This document shows positions 23,364 through 37,600 of a stretch of DNA of 64,000 nt, one piece after another. Each line of letters begins with the position of its first letter. The first letter of the stretch is position 1. The stretch lies in assembly GCA_022885665.1 (NCBI GenBank), contig JAGQDJ010000111.1:1-64000 (forward strand), in the 5' to 3' direction. The notes beneath the pieces are model-generated. The model saw nothing but the letters and a program-made list of their open reading frames with translations, was not told the origin of the DNA and made no database searches. The position numbers and the translations under genes were made by a program. Source of the DNA: Triops longicaudatus. Its lineage: Eukaryota > Arthropoda > Branchiopoda > Notostraca > Triopsidae.

Positions 23364-25236
23364 AAAACGCTCAACGAAAGACGTAAGGGGAATATTCTGT
23401 GCTAGTATTTATCAACAAATCGATAAGCCAGCCTTAAAGTGAGTCTAGGTTTTCACCAAAGTTCAGCTGCGGTCTCCGCCTCGGGTTTACGTAAGCTTCA
23501 TCGAGACCCATGTATTAATGGTAAGACGAGGCTGAATCATACTTTTGGGCTAGTGTATTATCATTTCCTAAGCAAACTGTTAATTAAAACCCAGTCCTGA
23601 AAACCATGAAACGTATACAGTAAGTCTTTGCTACTCTGCAGAAGTGTCTTCGCACAAAATGACGAAAGCAAAAGTTTAATAAATTTATTGCTGTGCGATT
23701 TATTCGGTTTTTAAGGATCCACGCTTTCTAATTATCTGTCAGAATTTAGAAGCAATATATAAGCAAATAATATTCCAATAGATTACCGATTTTTTTATTT
23801 TTATTTTTCTGAATGCACGTCTGTTTTAGACTATGTGGAGCATTTGAGGCTTGATAATAAAAAAGATTTACCGTTTTACTTCCAGAGCAAGACAAAACCA
23901 AAGAACAGAGACAGTAAGCGATACTACGACAATCACGTGCTATTATTGCGAAACACCACAGTTAGCAACAAATACTGAACACTTTACATTAAATGTCAGA
24001 AAGGTTATCTTCTTTAGTTCAAGGATTTAGCACGTCGAAGACTTGAAATAGCTTTTATTTAAACTTCAATTTTTTCTAAGACCTAATTATAAAAGTCGGT
24101 AGATAATTATAAAAGTGCTTACTTAGTGCTTCTATTTTTACTCAGAATTTGCGAATTAATATGTAACGTGCTCCATTTTTACTAACGCACAAAAAGTTGC
24201 AATAAAGTCACTAATTAAAATTTTAGTGACGTCATATAAGTCAAACCGGGCGCCACACCGAAGCGCAGAGATGCACTGCTTTCGCGCCGGCGCCGTGAAC
24301 AAACAAGCAAGAGCAGGAAATAATATTGATATCGTTCCATCAATCCAAACTTCACCAAGAAATTTTTTATATTTTAAAGCACTTGTTACTTCTTTTATTC
24401 AAGCAGATCTTTAGAATCATTTTCAAGAAGTTTGACTATGTTACTCTACTCATTTTGCCTTCTTTTCTATTTTCAGAAGTTTGCCTGGCGTGGTCTTCAT
24501 TATCTAATCAAAGCTTCCTTCGAGTCCTTGAAAAGCGGTTACCTTTTCCATTTGGCAGTTCTCTAACGTAGGTCGGAAAGCACTTAACTTTCGCTTCGGC
24601 ATTGGTATCTTTGCCCAGCCCCTTTTTGATCTCGTTCAAAAGTTGAACACACACTTCATGGATTTGTTCGTCGCTGAGAACCAAGTCCGCGCACCTTTCT
24701 TCGATCTATAACGATACCAAAAGAAAAAGAATAATAAGCTTTTTTTTTTCAAGCGAAAAAAAAATAATAAGTAGTCACAAGGGAACAGTGAATATGCCAA
24801 AGGCAAACAACTAACTTTCATAACCATATAAGTTTTTTCCCCACCCCCAACTTTAACACCAGCAACCTTAACTCTGCACGTTCGGCACAAAACAGATGAC
24901 GCAATCAAGCCCGGCATACACAGCGAAAGCCGGCAAGTCCCACCTCTGCGCAATGAAGCTCATCACTCCAACCTACTCCCTCATCTGGATCAATATACCT
25001 TCCACCGAAAAACGTGGTGGTATACGTGTACGCGAACACGAAGTACACGGGCTGTAACCTTTTACCGAAAGTCACTCATCTTCAGCATCTCACCGATGGA
25101 ATACCGTTTTGTGACGCTATTTTATTTATTATTATTTTTTTTAATATTAGCAACTTACAAGCTGACGTTTCGTCTTGGCGACCTTCTGCAACCAACGGTA
25201 AAACAAAGCGCGAAACCACTTCAGTTTCTTAGTCAT
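20459..25236 (-). CDS. HK: Hexokinase/glucokinase, single-domain (470 aa)
   Basis: Ten exons: 25236-25159, 24705-24543, 23000-22861, 22805-22590, 22519-22420, 21674-21482, 21387-21232, 21165-21076, 20981-20795 and 20548-20459. Together they make 470 aa, the size of a single hexokinase domain such as vertebrate glucokinase. It phosphorylates glucose to glucose-6-phosphate with ATP in the cytosol, the first step of glycolysis. Visible motifs are the phosphate-1 loop LDLGGTNFR (88-96), the sugar-binding FTFSFPC (154-160) and TWTKGFK, the catalytic Asp in LNDT (D211), GTGSNACY (233-240), NTEWGAFG (263-270), and the adenosine-site SEDGSGRGAA near the C-terminus. All key residues are intact, so an active enzyme is expected. 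Exon 1 encodes a basic, aromatic N-terminus; it is placed by phase and a good GTAAGT donor. High- versus low-affinity type cannot be told from sequence. Confidence 0.95.
23337..23361. repeat. Poly-A tract in a hexokinase intron
   Basis: About 24 consecutive A within the second hexokinase intron. It could be a SINE or retrocopy tail, but no body or target duplication was recognised. Confidence 0.8.
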
Positions 25237-26075
25237 TGCAAATAGTTTCCACGAGGGGTTAACTGGCCCTACTGGTAACCTTCTCAGCTGGATAACCAAG
25301 TATAAAACGAAGTGTACAGTCTTTTCCTCTCTTGCTTCAGGTCGCTTGGAAGACCAACTACTGATTTCAGGACACGGAATAGTCGCAAGCTTTTATATTA
25401 TAGCGCAACTCGGATTGCGGACTTCAATCATGCAGAATGTCAGGGCGCTACCGCAAAAAAAACTTTCCACGATTCACAGAAACCCAAAGATAAGGATTCC
25501 CCCCGTTCAACCACCTCTTTCACAACTTTGTGGTCACCACAAAATTCCAAATTGTGTTATTATAGAATATATCCGAAATTTGCGAGATCTTTTCGGTAAC
25601 TCGGTGAAATTTTTATTTAACGAATTTTCATAAAATTTACTTTGGATATAAGATATAATAGAAATTGAAACTCAGCTTGGATTTTTAAAAAAGCTAAAAA
25701 AAAAGTATCACAAGAGATCACGCTGTGTTGTCCGAAGTAAAAGTCAAAATAAAAACAGCGAGATACGGGAGACGGTTTGAGCCCAAAGAGCAGAAGCAAT
25801 GTACTGACCACGGCGGAGCTCGAGTAACCTATATTCATGTTCCACCCACCAAAATCTAGCTAGTACTTTCACTTTTTTTTTTTTTTTCGTTTACTACTTC
25901 TCCACGCCTCTATGTGCAGCAAGCGGAACGCAGACCTCGGCATGCTCACCTACTCACAACCAAGGTCAAAACATGCCCCTCAATTCTACCTCGGGAGTCT
26001 ATTGCTTGCCGTGAAACGCGAGCCGCATCTGAATCAATGACAAAAAGGAATCAGGTGGCAACAATTCACTTTGCT

Positions 26076-26078
<3 letters not shown>

Positions 26079-26114
<36 letters not shown>
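26079..26114. repeat. Poly-A tract
   Basis: About 35 consecutive A. No retroelement body was recognised immediately upstream. Confidence 0.85.
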
Positions 26115-26116
<2 letters not shown>

Positions 26117-29100
26117 CAATGAAAAACGGAAATTGGCTTAGGGCTGAAACGGCGTTAAAGGTACAGCAAAGGTTGCCGCATTAGAAAATTGGCGCAAAAC
26201 CTGGTTAGATCGCCTGACTGAATTTAAAGACCTTAATCGAGTCTTGGAATGAGGAAAAAGCCAGTAAAACCATGTCAAACCTTCAAAATTCACGTTAAAT
26301 GGCCAAGGACGCAAATTCTTTTACTGCTCAATACGGAAAAGAGTTGAGAAAATTATGACGGTATTATGAGAAAAATCTATTTTATTCGTGTCAAGGTACA
26401 AAGCCTATTGTTGTAGGACTAGAAAGGTAAGAGGCCTTAATTTAAGAAAGGTACTTTTTTATAAACAGATTATTAGTCCTGAAGGTGAAAGTGTTCAATG
26501 TTGTGGTTAGTTATAGGTTACCTAAAAGAGAACACGCCTATGTTTCTAAAAATGAAGAAAACAAAAACAACTCGGCATTGCTAGGACCCTAGGCAACTTT
26601 CCTCTATCGGAGCTTATCAAGTACCATAAAAGATGTTTGGCTTTCTGCTTGAGCGAAGTTAACATTTAAACATTCCAGTTTAATCATTTGACTTGGAAAT
26701 CTTACAGACAAAAAATTGTAATTGGGTTACCGCATAAAATAGTTCGCAGAAAGTCTCTAATCTTGCGGTAATATCACTTACCAGAAACAAGGCTAACAGA
26801 TTATACAGCTATCATTTTTATCGACTTCATACCACTGAAAATTCTATAAGTTCACAGTTCATGTTTCGCGTTGGCTCGTAATTTTAATTTCGCAGATACA
26901 AAAAGTCCCGCAAAAGAATCTAATCACAACATTGTCGACATCGCATTTCCGTATGAAGTTTTAACGTAGTGGAAGTTCCTGCACTGGATGACATTACGTC
27001 ATTCCTTTAATTGCATCGGAACTTAAGCTACCCAAAACAATTGTATAATTAGAACGGTTTTGACTGATAAACAAGAATAGGGAGAACAATTCAAAAGAAC
27101 GCATAAAGTATTACCTGTAGCATTAATTTAATTAGTTTACTGATTTTAATGAATTGATGCAAGAGATACCGGATAAAAGAAACACCTGTTAAGTGGCAAT
27201 GCTCACGCCGAGGCCATAAAAAATAAAAATAAAGAAGTTAAAATTTCCATTAAGCTCCTCCCAACTTTGAATTACACTAGATCTCGTTACAATGAACTCT
27301 TTCTAAGGATCTGCCGACTGCATCAGACGGGTCGTAACAACCAGTAAGTGTGTCGATAAAGTGAGTAACATAACGGACTTCAGATATATCGTGTATTAAT
27401 TTTTGTTACCATTGTTACCAATTTAAACAAGATTCTATAGTACTGACACTCAAATAATGTCCAAAATCAAGCCCATAGATACACGTACTAAGTTGCCTTG
27501 GGTATATAAGTTGGGTAAATAAGTTCGGATAACTTCAACTAATATAAATACACCTATGAAAAAAACACGAAGCACTGGTACGATAAATTGAATGGACTAG
27601 ACTCCAGTGTTACGCTTACGATGAACTACAATAAATTAACTCCTTTCTTGAAACTTATTCAAAAAGCGGTCAAGTTTCACCGACAGCAATTACCTGCGAA
27701 CGAGTTCGCACTTAAGTACAAATAACAGCAATATACTACGGTCGAATATGAGGCTTTAACCAAACATTATCTGAATCTAGTAATTTTGGGACTTTAAAAA
27801 TTTTACACTCAGCACTTTGCTGTTTCACTGCACTCAAGACCGGACACATCCATTAAATTTGAGGCCCGTGCTCCTTAACCCCAAAAAATCGCAAAAGCGC
27901 GAAAACCATGTATAGAATAATTCATCGTTCAATTATTAATATTAGCGTTGGATTAATCGAGCTGATCAAAGGCCAAAGGTAACCAAACTTTTTCCTTATC
28001 AAGCTTATTTAACAAGTCCAGCTTGTACCAGTTGAAATTCCAAGAGTCTATTCACACCTATGCCATCAGGTGACAAGTTCGCTTTAAATTACGGCACGAA
28101 ATCATCACTCCTTTCTCTAGTGTGTTATGACTTAGTTTAGAAGGTATATAATTAAAAAGCTGAGAACGGTTTGATTTTTGGCGTCTTTGTTGTGATTTAT
28201 TTATTTACATCTCGCTACTTTTTTCTTTCTTAACGTCGCAAGTGTGACTAGGCCTTTGACACAAATCACTATTGAGCATCGAGTGAATGAAAACAGCCTC
28301 GTGGTTTATTAATAATGAAGATTTACGTTCACAACACAGAAAGACATCACAGCTGCTACTTAGAGGCACCAAATTTCCCACCCGTGTATTACATCTTCCT
28401 GTAATGGCATTACATTAATGCATTCCTCTGTCGAATACGCACATCATTCCCTTCCAATTATCTACCACAGTACAAAATCGACATGACTGCACAGACTTAC
28501 ATTTCGATGTTCATTACAGAATTACCCTGCTTCCGCAAAATCCTTCCCTTATTTTTTTTTGCTACCTTAACAGCATTCAGTAAGTTCAAAAGGAATCAAT
28601 ACATCTGAATGACTCTGAAGATCAAACCAGAAAAGGACTTAACTTACTCACTAGGAAGTGATTTCGCTGGCTTATCACAATGAAAACCAAGGAAGAACCT
28701 CGCATAAGACACGTTCGTAACGATTCAGGACCAAATTTGGCAAATTCATTATTGCAACCCTTTCTATATTAAGCTCTTCCCTTAAGGCTCTGTACGAAAA
28801 CGAGGACATTCTGGTCTATTGATTTGACAAAATTTCCCTTATAATGACGTGGCAGAAAAGTGCAGGGATTTAATGACTCGCAAAATATTATGGCTTTCCC
28901 ATTGTTTCTTTTTTTCTGAAGTCTTACCAGTCGGTAATCTTTTTATTCCTTTTTTTCACAACTCTTTAATAGCAAACATTCATTGGGTCGACGTGCAGCC
29001 AGTCACATCCAACTCTAAACAGCCAAAGGGGGAAACTATTTGATCACAGGAAACGTACTCCAACCCTCTTGCAAAAGTTTGGTGCAAGTTATTACATCAC

Positions 29101-31104
29101 CGTAAGGCAATCCCTTCGTGTTCAATAAAAAAGAGCGTAAAATAAAACTTAAGCAGACAAAGATCGTCTCATTTTCGGTCTTGTCAGCTGACTCCTTTTC
29201 CTTACACTCTTTCTTTTCTCCTGTAGATAATCTTATTCTCCGCTTTTGTGTTCCTTTCAGGCTTCATGCTCTACAACGCGAGACTTTTCAGCGTCATCAA
29301 AAAAGTCACCTTTGACGCTCATTGGTCCGTACCGAAAAGGCGCGTGGAGGGCGTGCAGTCGGTAACGTAAGTTAAATAAAATTTTTAAGAAGGGAAAAAT
29401 GGGGAAATTCCCATACATTTCCCCAACCTTCGCTTTTGAAGAAGAGACGGCCACGTGTCGTGTCTCGCGTTCTCCCTCACACGTTCACTCACGAGGAATT
29501 ATTAAAGTGCCGGGTGACGTCATCAGGGCTCTTTAAGCTAACGGGAAATATACGCGCGAAAAAAGGACTAAATACGTAAGCGAAAATGGATTTCTGTCCA
29601 GACTAGTTTGCTTAAGGTTATTTGTGATACAGAACAAGGAACAATAGGGAAACGGGAGACATGCCAAAAAGTAACAAAACACTAGTAGTATTACTAATCA
29701 ATACATCTAGCTACGAAAAGTCCCGCCTGTTTTCAACCAGAAGTAGAAGGGCTAGGAAAAAAAGACGCCGGTTGACTGTAACGACCTCCTACGGCAAGCT
29801 GCGACAAGCCCTTCGTCCTCCCGTTGCCCTTCACGCGCACTAATCAATGAGAAAACGTTCGATTCGGCAAGTCTTCACTGTGCCTTTTTAAGGAGTAGGC
29901 GGAACTTCCAACACCAACTCCAGGCCGCAATAACATTTTTCTCCAGAAAGCGAATTTAGTAAAAGTCCTCGAAGCTACGCTTAAGCTTTTATATTGGTTC
30001 TGAAATTTAATATGATAAAGTTACTTTTTTAATTGATAATTCTTATAATGTGAATTCATGACGTAATTCAATAAATTCGGTTCCTTCAATAAATTTCGCA
30101 AAGCTTAAATTATCTGTAAAACATACCAGCATAGTCTCAAGCATTTTATTTACAAAATCTCCAAGAAAGAAATTATATTATGGTAGCTACTGATTTATTG
30201 TTGACCACTAACCTGCAAAATATTTTTTGAATATTTTCTGACACTATAATATAAAATGTAAGTAATGTATATAAGTAATATAAATTTAAGTATTATCTAA
30301 GTACATATATTATAAAATATATGTAAATTCAAGCGATTGGAGAGAGTAAAGGTAAAAGAGATTAATCGGATTTCGCTGATTGTGCTGTGCAGCTACTTAG
30401 TGAGTGTAAATTCGTGCTTCTGTACCTGTGTATATAGCTATCAGATGTTTACAATACACACAATGTTTTATTGGAATTTCACAACCAAATTCAAGTGCCT
30501 GCTTTAAACATACGGGGAAAATAACTAAGACATAAGGCAGGTGAAGAAATTCAAAGATTTATAAAAATTTATTGGACAGACTAACGACAGAAGATACCAT
30601 CGTGATTACGTGATTACATCGTGGTTGGTTATCATAGGCAACTTTTCGTTTGCTTTAGTCCATATGTGGCACAAATTCGAAGGGCAGAAAAAATTAAAAA
30701 AAAAAAATACTTTGACATCACTGTGCTAGACACGACACAATCGTCCTAACTGACCTTGTCACATGTTTCACGGTATCTCCTTTAAGGCAATGACATGCAC
30801 ATAAGTAGAACTCCTCACATATATGCACTTCCTAGAACACAACCTTGCAGTAACCTTCTAATTTTAACTACAAATTACCAGCACATCTACCAACGTTTAA
30901 ACACTGTTTACCTCCTTCGCTCTTGTGCCCTAAGTTTGGCTCAGTGTCGAAGACTGTCACTGCAATCTAAATTAGCGTGAAATTGTCTTTTCGTGCCCTT
31001 CGTACTTTTAATAAAATGGCTCATTGAATACAGTATAAAAAAATACAATTCTGACCATCAGCTCAATTATTCACTTTTCAAGTCTACTCTAATATGGATG
31101 TGAA

Positions 31105-31245
31105 GCTCGTTATAACGAACCTAAAGAACAAGTATAATTTATTTATAAAGAACTGTCGGCTACAGTGTACAGATTTTAAGATTCCTAATTATGGTAATGC
31201 AAAGAAAAATCGTCTGATATAGCGAACTTCCGATATAGTAAAGAG
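31105..31245. mobile_element. Pogo/Tigger-like MITE remnant
   Basis: Contains AAGCTCGTTATAACGAACCT at the left and GATATAGCGAACTTCCGATA at the right. These are the same palindromic ATAACGAAC-type motifs as in the copies near 9.8 and 10.9 kb. Confidence 0.4.
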
Positions 31246-31763
31246 TTTTGTTCTGGTCCCGATAGGTTCGTTAACCTGATTCTATTATGTTTATAACTGA
31301 CATTTTTTGGAATGTACCTTGCTGAAATACTACTTAAATTCTACATAACGACATTGGTTAAAAAGTAAGTTACCAACAGTGACAATTTATTATAAAAACA
31401 CGGTAACTTTTTCTTTCCTACATTATTCTATTCGTCAAAAACCGGTGCAACGAAGTAAAAGCTCTTAAACTGAAGCACTGGGCCATGAAATCAATTTCGT
31501 GCCATGATATGTATTTACAAACCTAAAAAGACAACTGTGTCCTAGACGGATACCTGAAATTGATCGAAATTGGCGCCAAAGGCAATTAAAGCAAAAATCG
31601 TCTTTAATAGAACCTCTTTTTTTCGTTCAAAACGATCGATTACACTTTCGTCCTCCACGCGTCTTTCCCGGGAGTCCAGTGAACTTTTCTCCCGTCCTGC
31701 TTAACTCCATCTCTCTTTTCTATGTCTCTCACTCTTTCTCTCTCCATCTCCCCTTTCGCTCAG

Positions 31764-31869
31764 AACAACTCCGGTCGCCACGTGATTCCCCCTTACCGAG
31801 ATGCATTTATTCCCGAAACTCTGAACAAGGTCGCACGAGGTTATGACGCTAGTGGCACTTGTCCAAAAG
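31764..31869 (+). other. Possible isolated coding exon
   Basis: A strong pyrimidine tract and CAG precede 31764. The open frame contains GRHVIPPYRDAFIPETLNKV and ends at AAAAG before GTCTAT (31869). A second open segment at about 31952-32038 follows a weak acceptor and ends before a good GTAAGC donor. I found no partner exons and no family. Confidence 0.2.
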
Positions 31870-34647
31870 GTCTATCAATATTCTCTTCTTCTTCGTTCTG
31901 TCTCGTCTCCCCTTTTTTGGCACCCGTTTGAAACAACTGACCCATACAAGATGCCCCCCGCGGAAGTAGCAGACATTCCAGGAAATACTTGTGCAAAAAA
32001 GTACTCAAGTTTCAAAAGCTCATCTTCAAAGAGTCACTAACGGTAAGCTCCTGGTATCTCCCCGTATCTCTACAATACAGCATCTACAATACATGACTTG
32101 CAGGTGAGAAAGGGGGACTGTAGAAGAAAGTTCCATCAGAAGCTGGAAGGAGTTTAAACAGGCTTAAAACCGGTTTAAATTATCACGTTTTCACCTTGCC
32201 CGTTTTGTGCACGAGCAGAAAATCAAGGCGTTCATTCCATTCCATGCTTCGCTTATGATAAGAGAAAAGAAAATTTTAACCGCCAAAACATGGACACCCT
32301 TGTATATTCTTCTTGGTATGACCTTCCCTCTAAATTTACACTGCGACTTTTGAAGTGCCTTGCTTTCCTTGAAATAGATCTCTTCATCCAAGTTTGGTCA
32401 TTCTAGTATGCCGATTACCTAACGCCGTCCCGCTGGAGCGGTTGTCGTGTCAAGGGATGATACAATATCGGTCCAACTTACCCGTTGTCTCAAAGTTACA
32501 CTCGCACCAGTCATGCTGATATGGCACAATCGATTGAATGGAACGTTTACACCCGGCGAGAGGGGGGCTTGGAGGGGGAAAGTTAAAAATTTTCCGTAGT
32601 GTCGACGTCGTCAATCGAACGTATTGTAAAGGGGACTACACAGGGCCACTTCGCGACACTTACTTTCTAGAGCTATTTGTGCTTTAGCGACTTTGGAGGC
32701 GAAAAGTTTGAAGACACGGGAGAATATTAAAAAATTAAGTCGGGACAAGTGGATAGGTTTGGTGTGCACAGGCACCGGTACGTAAGTCACTCCAAGGACG
32801 TTTGGAATTAGCGGGCTCTTTTTTATAAATTGAAATATTTTTTTCTAATGTGACGTTTACACCTGTCCACGTAGAACGGATAGGAGTGTTTCAGCCAAGC
32901 ACAGATAAAAAGAAGCACACACTGTCAAAAGAGGTTGAACCTGAGCTCTTTTTGTGTGTGGAAGAGAGAAGAAGTACGGAATCGTATAGTCCTATTTTCT
33001 CTTGACGCGTACCTAGAGCGCTTGTCTGGCAAAAACACACAGACCAAGCTTGACGGTTAATGGGACGTCACTTCAGTCTCGCTTGCTACTACCTGCTTCC
33101 AGTTTGTGGGGAAGGCTACAGACCCGTTTCCCCTCACTTCCCTACACTCGTGTCAGGAGTAGGAAATATAAGGAAGCGAGAATTTACCGTATAAAATAGA
33201 GCGACGGCCATGGCACCTAGCTGAACCACAAGTAACTGACGCTAGGTAAAGTGGAGCGGTTTATTTGAACTGCAACCGAAGAGAAGTTTTTCACTTCGTA
33301 TCATGGAAATCGATGTCATATTTATGTAAAGTACGGTCATAAAAATCTGGGAGTCCCTTGTGCTGAATTCAGAATTATTATTCTGCTGAATTGTAATGCA
33401 TGTTTAGGGCTTAAAGGGAAGCTAGTTTTAGGAAGGAAAATCCCCGACCTTCGCGGTTTCCTCAAAAATGTAAGCTTCGTAATGCATGTAACGTGCTACA
33501 CTGCATGCATATGTGTCGTAACACCCTGTGTATGCGGAATATTTTTTCTAACGTGTATTAGAAACTTTAAAAAACGTGTGATCTTAAAGTAGTTAAATTG
33601 TGTTTTATTTAATCCGTCGTTTCGAAACGTTAACATAATATAATAAAATATGGTGAATATAAGTGTAATAAAATTTAGAGTTAAAACTGCCAATTTGAGA
33701 GTCAGTTGAGATGTCCAATGGACGTCTAGCTTAGCAGTTAACATTTGAATAGACCTTTTTAATTTTCGGAGCGTGTTACAGAAACTTCGTTATCTTAGCT
33801 CCGGTATCAGCTGTATTGTATTTATAGTACAGTAAAAGGTAAATAATTTGAGATGCATTACACGTTTTCCCGCTATAATTACGCTCAGGTTATTTTTGAC
33901 ACATTTGCGAGATAATCTGGCAACGATTGAGAACAATCTTTGCATTCTGAGCAAGCGATGTAAAAACGCATCGCGTACGGAGGCATGACCCGGCGGTTGA
34001 CATATGGTAATCATAAACTTTATTATCGAAGTTGACAAAATTGGAGTTTATTATATTCAACATAAAGAAAAATAAGCTACTTATTACGTGGTATATATTG
34101 TAGCGTCTTTTACGATCCCGAAAGAATAAAGGAATTGAGTGTGTTGTTTGGTCTCTTGCGCAAAAGCAATGTAAAATTAGCGCTCGCGGTGGTGTGGTGT
34201 ACAGGATGTAACAGGCTTTTTGTGCGTGGAAGAGTTCGCTATGGGCAAGATACTTGAAATTTACCCCACGGCTTCGAATAGAATTCATAAGCGATTTTCG
34301 CGTTTTATGCGCATCAGCATCATTTGATTAAAGCGTCCGTGAAAAGTGGGGTTATCTTTTCCTCGTATTCACCCGTTCTTTCATTGTTATTCTTATCGAT
34401 CCCGTAAGGCGTCATGAAACTAGTATTGCATGACGGAAATGAAACCTCAAAGACATGTGCTACGTGTTCACTAACACACGCAAGTAGTTTGGAAAAACCG
34501 AACGGTAATGTTACAAAACGTATTGTTTTAATTTTGTATAAAAAAAGCGGAGTACTTCTTATAACGGAATTATCGGCGAAACTTTGCAAAACGCATTAAC
34601 AAACACCAGGAAAGTTTTTGAACGGTTCAGAACGTACAATGTTTACT

Positions 34648-37600
34648 TCAGGTAGTCTGCTTTTTAGACAAATTGCGACCAGTTTTAGACGTTTTCTTTT
34701 TGGCGGGAGTTTTCCCCCTTGTAGTTTTGGGTTTCTTCTTTGGTGGTCCCGCTTCTTCCTCTGTCCCGCTTCCATTGGCTTCTTCGTCTTCTTCTTGCTC
34801 GTCGACGCCTGGTAAATTGGTGTCAATGCGTATATCACGGGCCATTCCCAATTTATAGCCAGCACTTAGGTCCACCTGGAGCAAAAACGTGTCAAAGCTA
34901 GACAGTACAACGTCCGTAAGATTATGAGCTTATTTCGTACCTTTGTTCTTCGCGCTAATTTCAGCAAGTGCTGCTCGCATGTTTCTACTGCATAAACACA
35001 CACGGGTATAGCGCGCGTCTGTCTAAATACTTGACGCTGGGCCAGAGTTCCGTCCTTTTTCCGCTTTTTATTCTCGCCGTCTTCCCGTAGGAGAATCTAA
35101 AAGAAAAGCGGACATCAAAGGCGTTCCAACATTTTAGAAAATCTTTACTGTGATGTGAGTAATCATAGCGTAAACTTTTGGCGTCAGTTCCTTGCCTATT
35201 CGCTTGACGAGTTTCTCAAATCTAAAGGAAGAGTTTAATCACGGTTAAGTTTATTTTACCTCTTCCTGTAAAAAATACTTTTGAGCGACGACTTTGCCCT
35301 GTATTTTAGCCATATAACCGAGTTGACCGAAAAACTTAGCCAACAAACGAAACAAAGATTCGGCACCTACTCCAGGTTCCACCGAACTTTGGCAAAGTTC
35401 CAGTAAAGTATCCACAACAAAATCAAACTGTTTTGCTATCTGCTTCTCTAGATCTAAACAGATATTTTGTTAAAGGTATGTCAAATGAGTTTTATTTCTT
35501 TCTGCAAAAATACCGGAGTCTTGCCTTCCTTTCATTCGTTCCACTGCCCATCCAATCATTTCTAAATAGCGTTCCAAAACGTGCGCCATTTCAGCGAAGA
35601 TCACTAGCTTGGAATCGTGACTTATCATACCAAAACACTCAATTCGCTTCAAACTGACTTCCTACGAAACCAATGAAAGGTTTAGTACTCTAAATATGCG
35701 CAATATTATACGGAAGGAAAAATTGCACTGCAGTGCTGTTTGTAGGATTAATGCATCGCCGATTAAATTTTGGTCACCATTCAAATGGTAATTAGAGTTG
35801 CTTAACATTTATTCAGAAGCCAAGAGCAAAGCCAAGAACATGTACACCTATCAATAATAATATAATTCCTTCGGAAATTTGTTTCATAGGAATCTTTTAA
35901 ATTAAACCCATGGATTAAGTTGAAAACTGTTTCCAAAATGCACTGTAGACCATCAGTCCCTTGCTTTATCTGATAACATACTGCCAAATCTTGCTGACAT
36001 GATAATCCATTATTATCAAAATCAAAGAAGGTTAAGTTTCACAAGTATTAATTTTAAAAATGCTTTATCGGAAGGCTTATAAAAAATGTTAACTTATCGG
36101 ATATAGACGAACGTATAGTTACGACAAACAAAAAGTTGCAAATGCGTCTAAAGGGAAATAATTAACCATAAAATGTATTACGAATGTGCCAAATATTGCA
36201 ACTCATTTAAATTTTCTTACTTCGTTTATGTCGCCCATACAATAATGGATCTGTTTGCAAACGTCCAGCAAAATGTCTGGTCTGGATTCGACCCGTGTGT
36301 GTAATTCCAGTAAAATCTGAACAAGGATTTTTGAAACCCGCGTGTCTCTCGTCTGCGTTCTGCTACAAGCTGTATGCACCGTCTCACAAACCTATAAAGT
36401 TGCATAACTGTTATTGTAAAAGCCGCAAACTAATAGTGTTTGTTTGTATTTTTTCCCGGCGTGAGCCATGCTCGTTACCGTAACGAATAGTGTCATGATC
36501 AGTTACCTTGCGTGTATTAGATACATTTGTTAGATCTTGGACCACGAAGTGAAGAATTCTACTAGCAATCAAAATAATTTCCTCGCACAGGATTTCTTCG
36601 TCGCATTTGTCACGCCAAGGAACCATTATTTCGTAGAACCTATCTGCTGTATTCATGACTTGGCTTTCAAGCTCCAATCCGTCTACATCTTCTCCCCCCT
36701 CTACAAAAATAAATAAATAAATTAAAAAATCTTTCATCCATTGCATCAGTATTGAAATGCAATGTGGCGCGCACAATTACGACAGAATTCTTCAAGTAAA
36801 TTCTTACAAAACGAACAAAACTTTAAAAGTTTTAGTTTTTAACAGAATAAAAATACACAAAAATAGATAAACGAAGTTGTTGAAAGTGATGATAATTATA
36901 TTGTACTCTCAATTTAAACACTAATTCAGACCCTTATTACTATTGATTGTAGCACCCCAACTGCTCCCGACAGAAAGAATTACTTAACTCTATGTTACAG
37001 TCGCACGAAAGCGTTATCTTAAAACAAGTATAGTTCGTAATATGCAGAAATTTGAACTAGTGTATAACAGACACAAATGTCTTCCTTCAATGACTGCCAC
37101 AGCAAAAACGAGAAAAGTGGGTTACCTAAGGCAACAAGAAAGCGAAGTTTTTCGGACGGATGTCGCGTAAAAATGTACTTGAAGAGCAGTTCCAATGAAT
37201 GCAAAGCTTCGTAGATAATTTGAGGTATTGATTCCCGGTGCTGACTAGTCCTTGAACATACAACGCATACAAACAATGCCCTAAAAACGGTACAGATTCC
37301 ACCAACGGTCAGAAAACTTTATTATACATTCCACTGGTAGCATCCTTACCTCCCGATTGTCATCAGACTCTTAATTTCACTTGCGTTCGTTCCTTCGAAG
37401 GTCGCATTGCTGATGTAAAATTGCAATTTCTCTCTCAAATGTCGTAACAGCCAAATCTGGAAATCTTCGTCTTTTTCGTAGAGTTGACGGCTTCCAGAAT
37501 CATCATCAAACCTGGGTTCAAAGACACGAGTCACTTAGAGTTCACAATTTGGGCTTTGAAAGAAAAGTAATTAAAAACAAAAACAGAATGAAAAATAAGA

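Larger units (their letters stand above)
25237..34647. other. 9.4-kb stretch without a supportable gene
   Basis: The longest gene-free interval in the window, upstream of hexokinase and downstream of FANCI. It holds a run of about 35 A at 26079-26114, a pogo-like fragment at 31105-31245 and AT-rich blocks near 30240-30330. One possible exon pair lies at 31764-32038. It may contain regulatory DNA for hexokinase. No RNA gene was recognised. Confidence 0.5.
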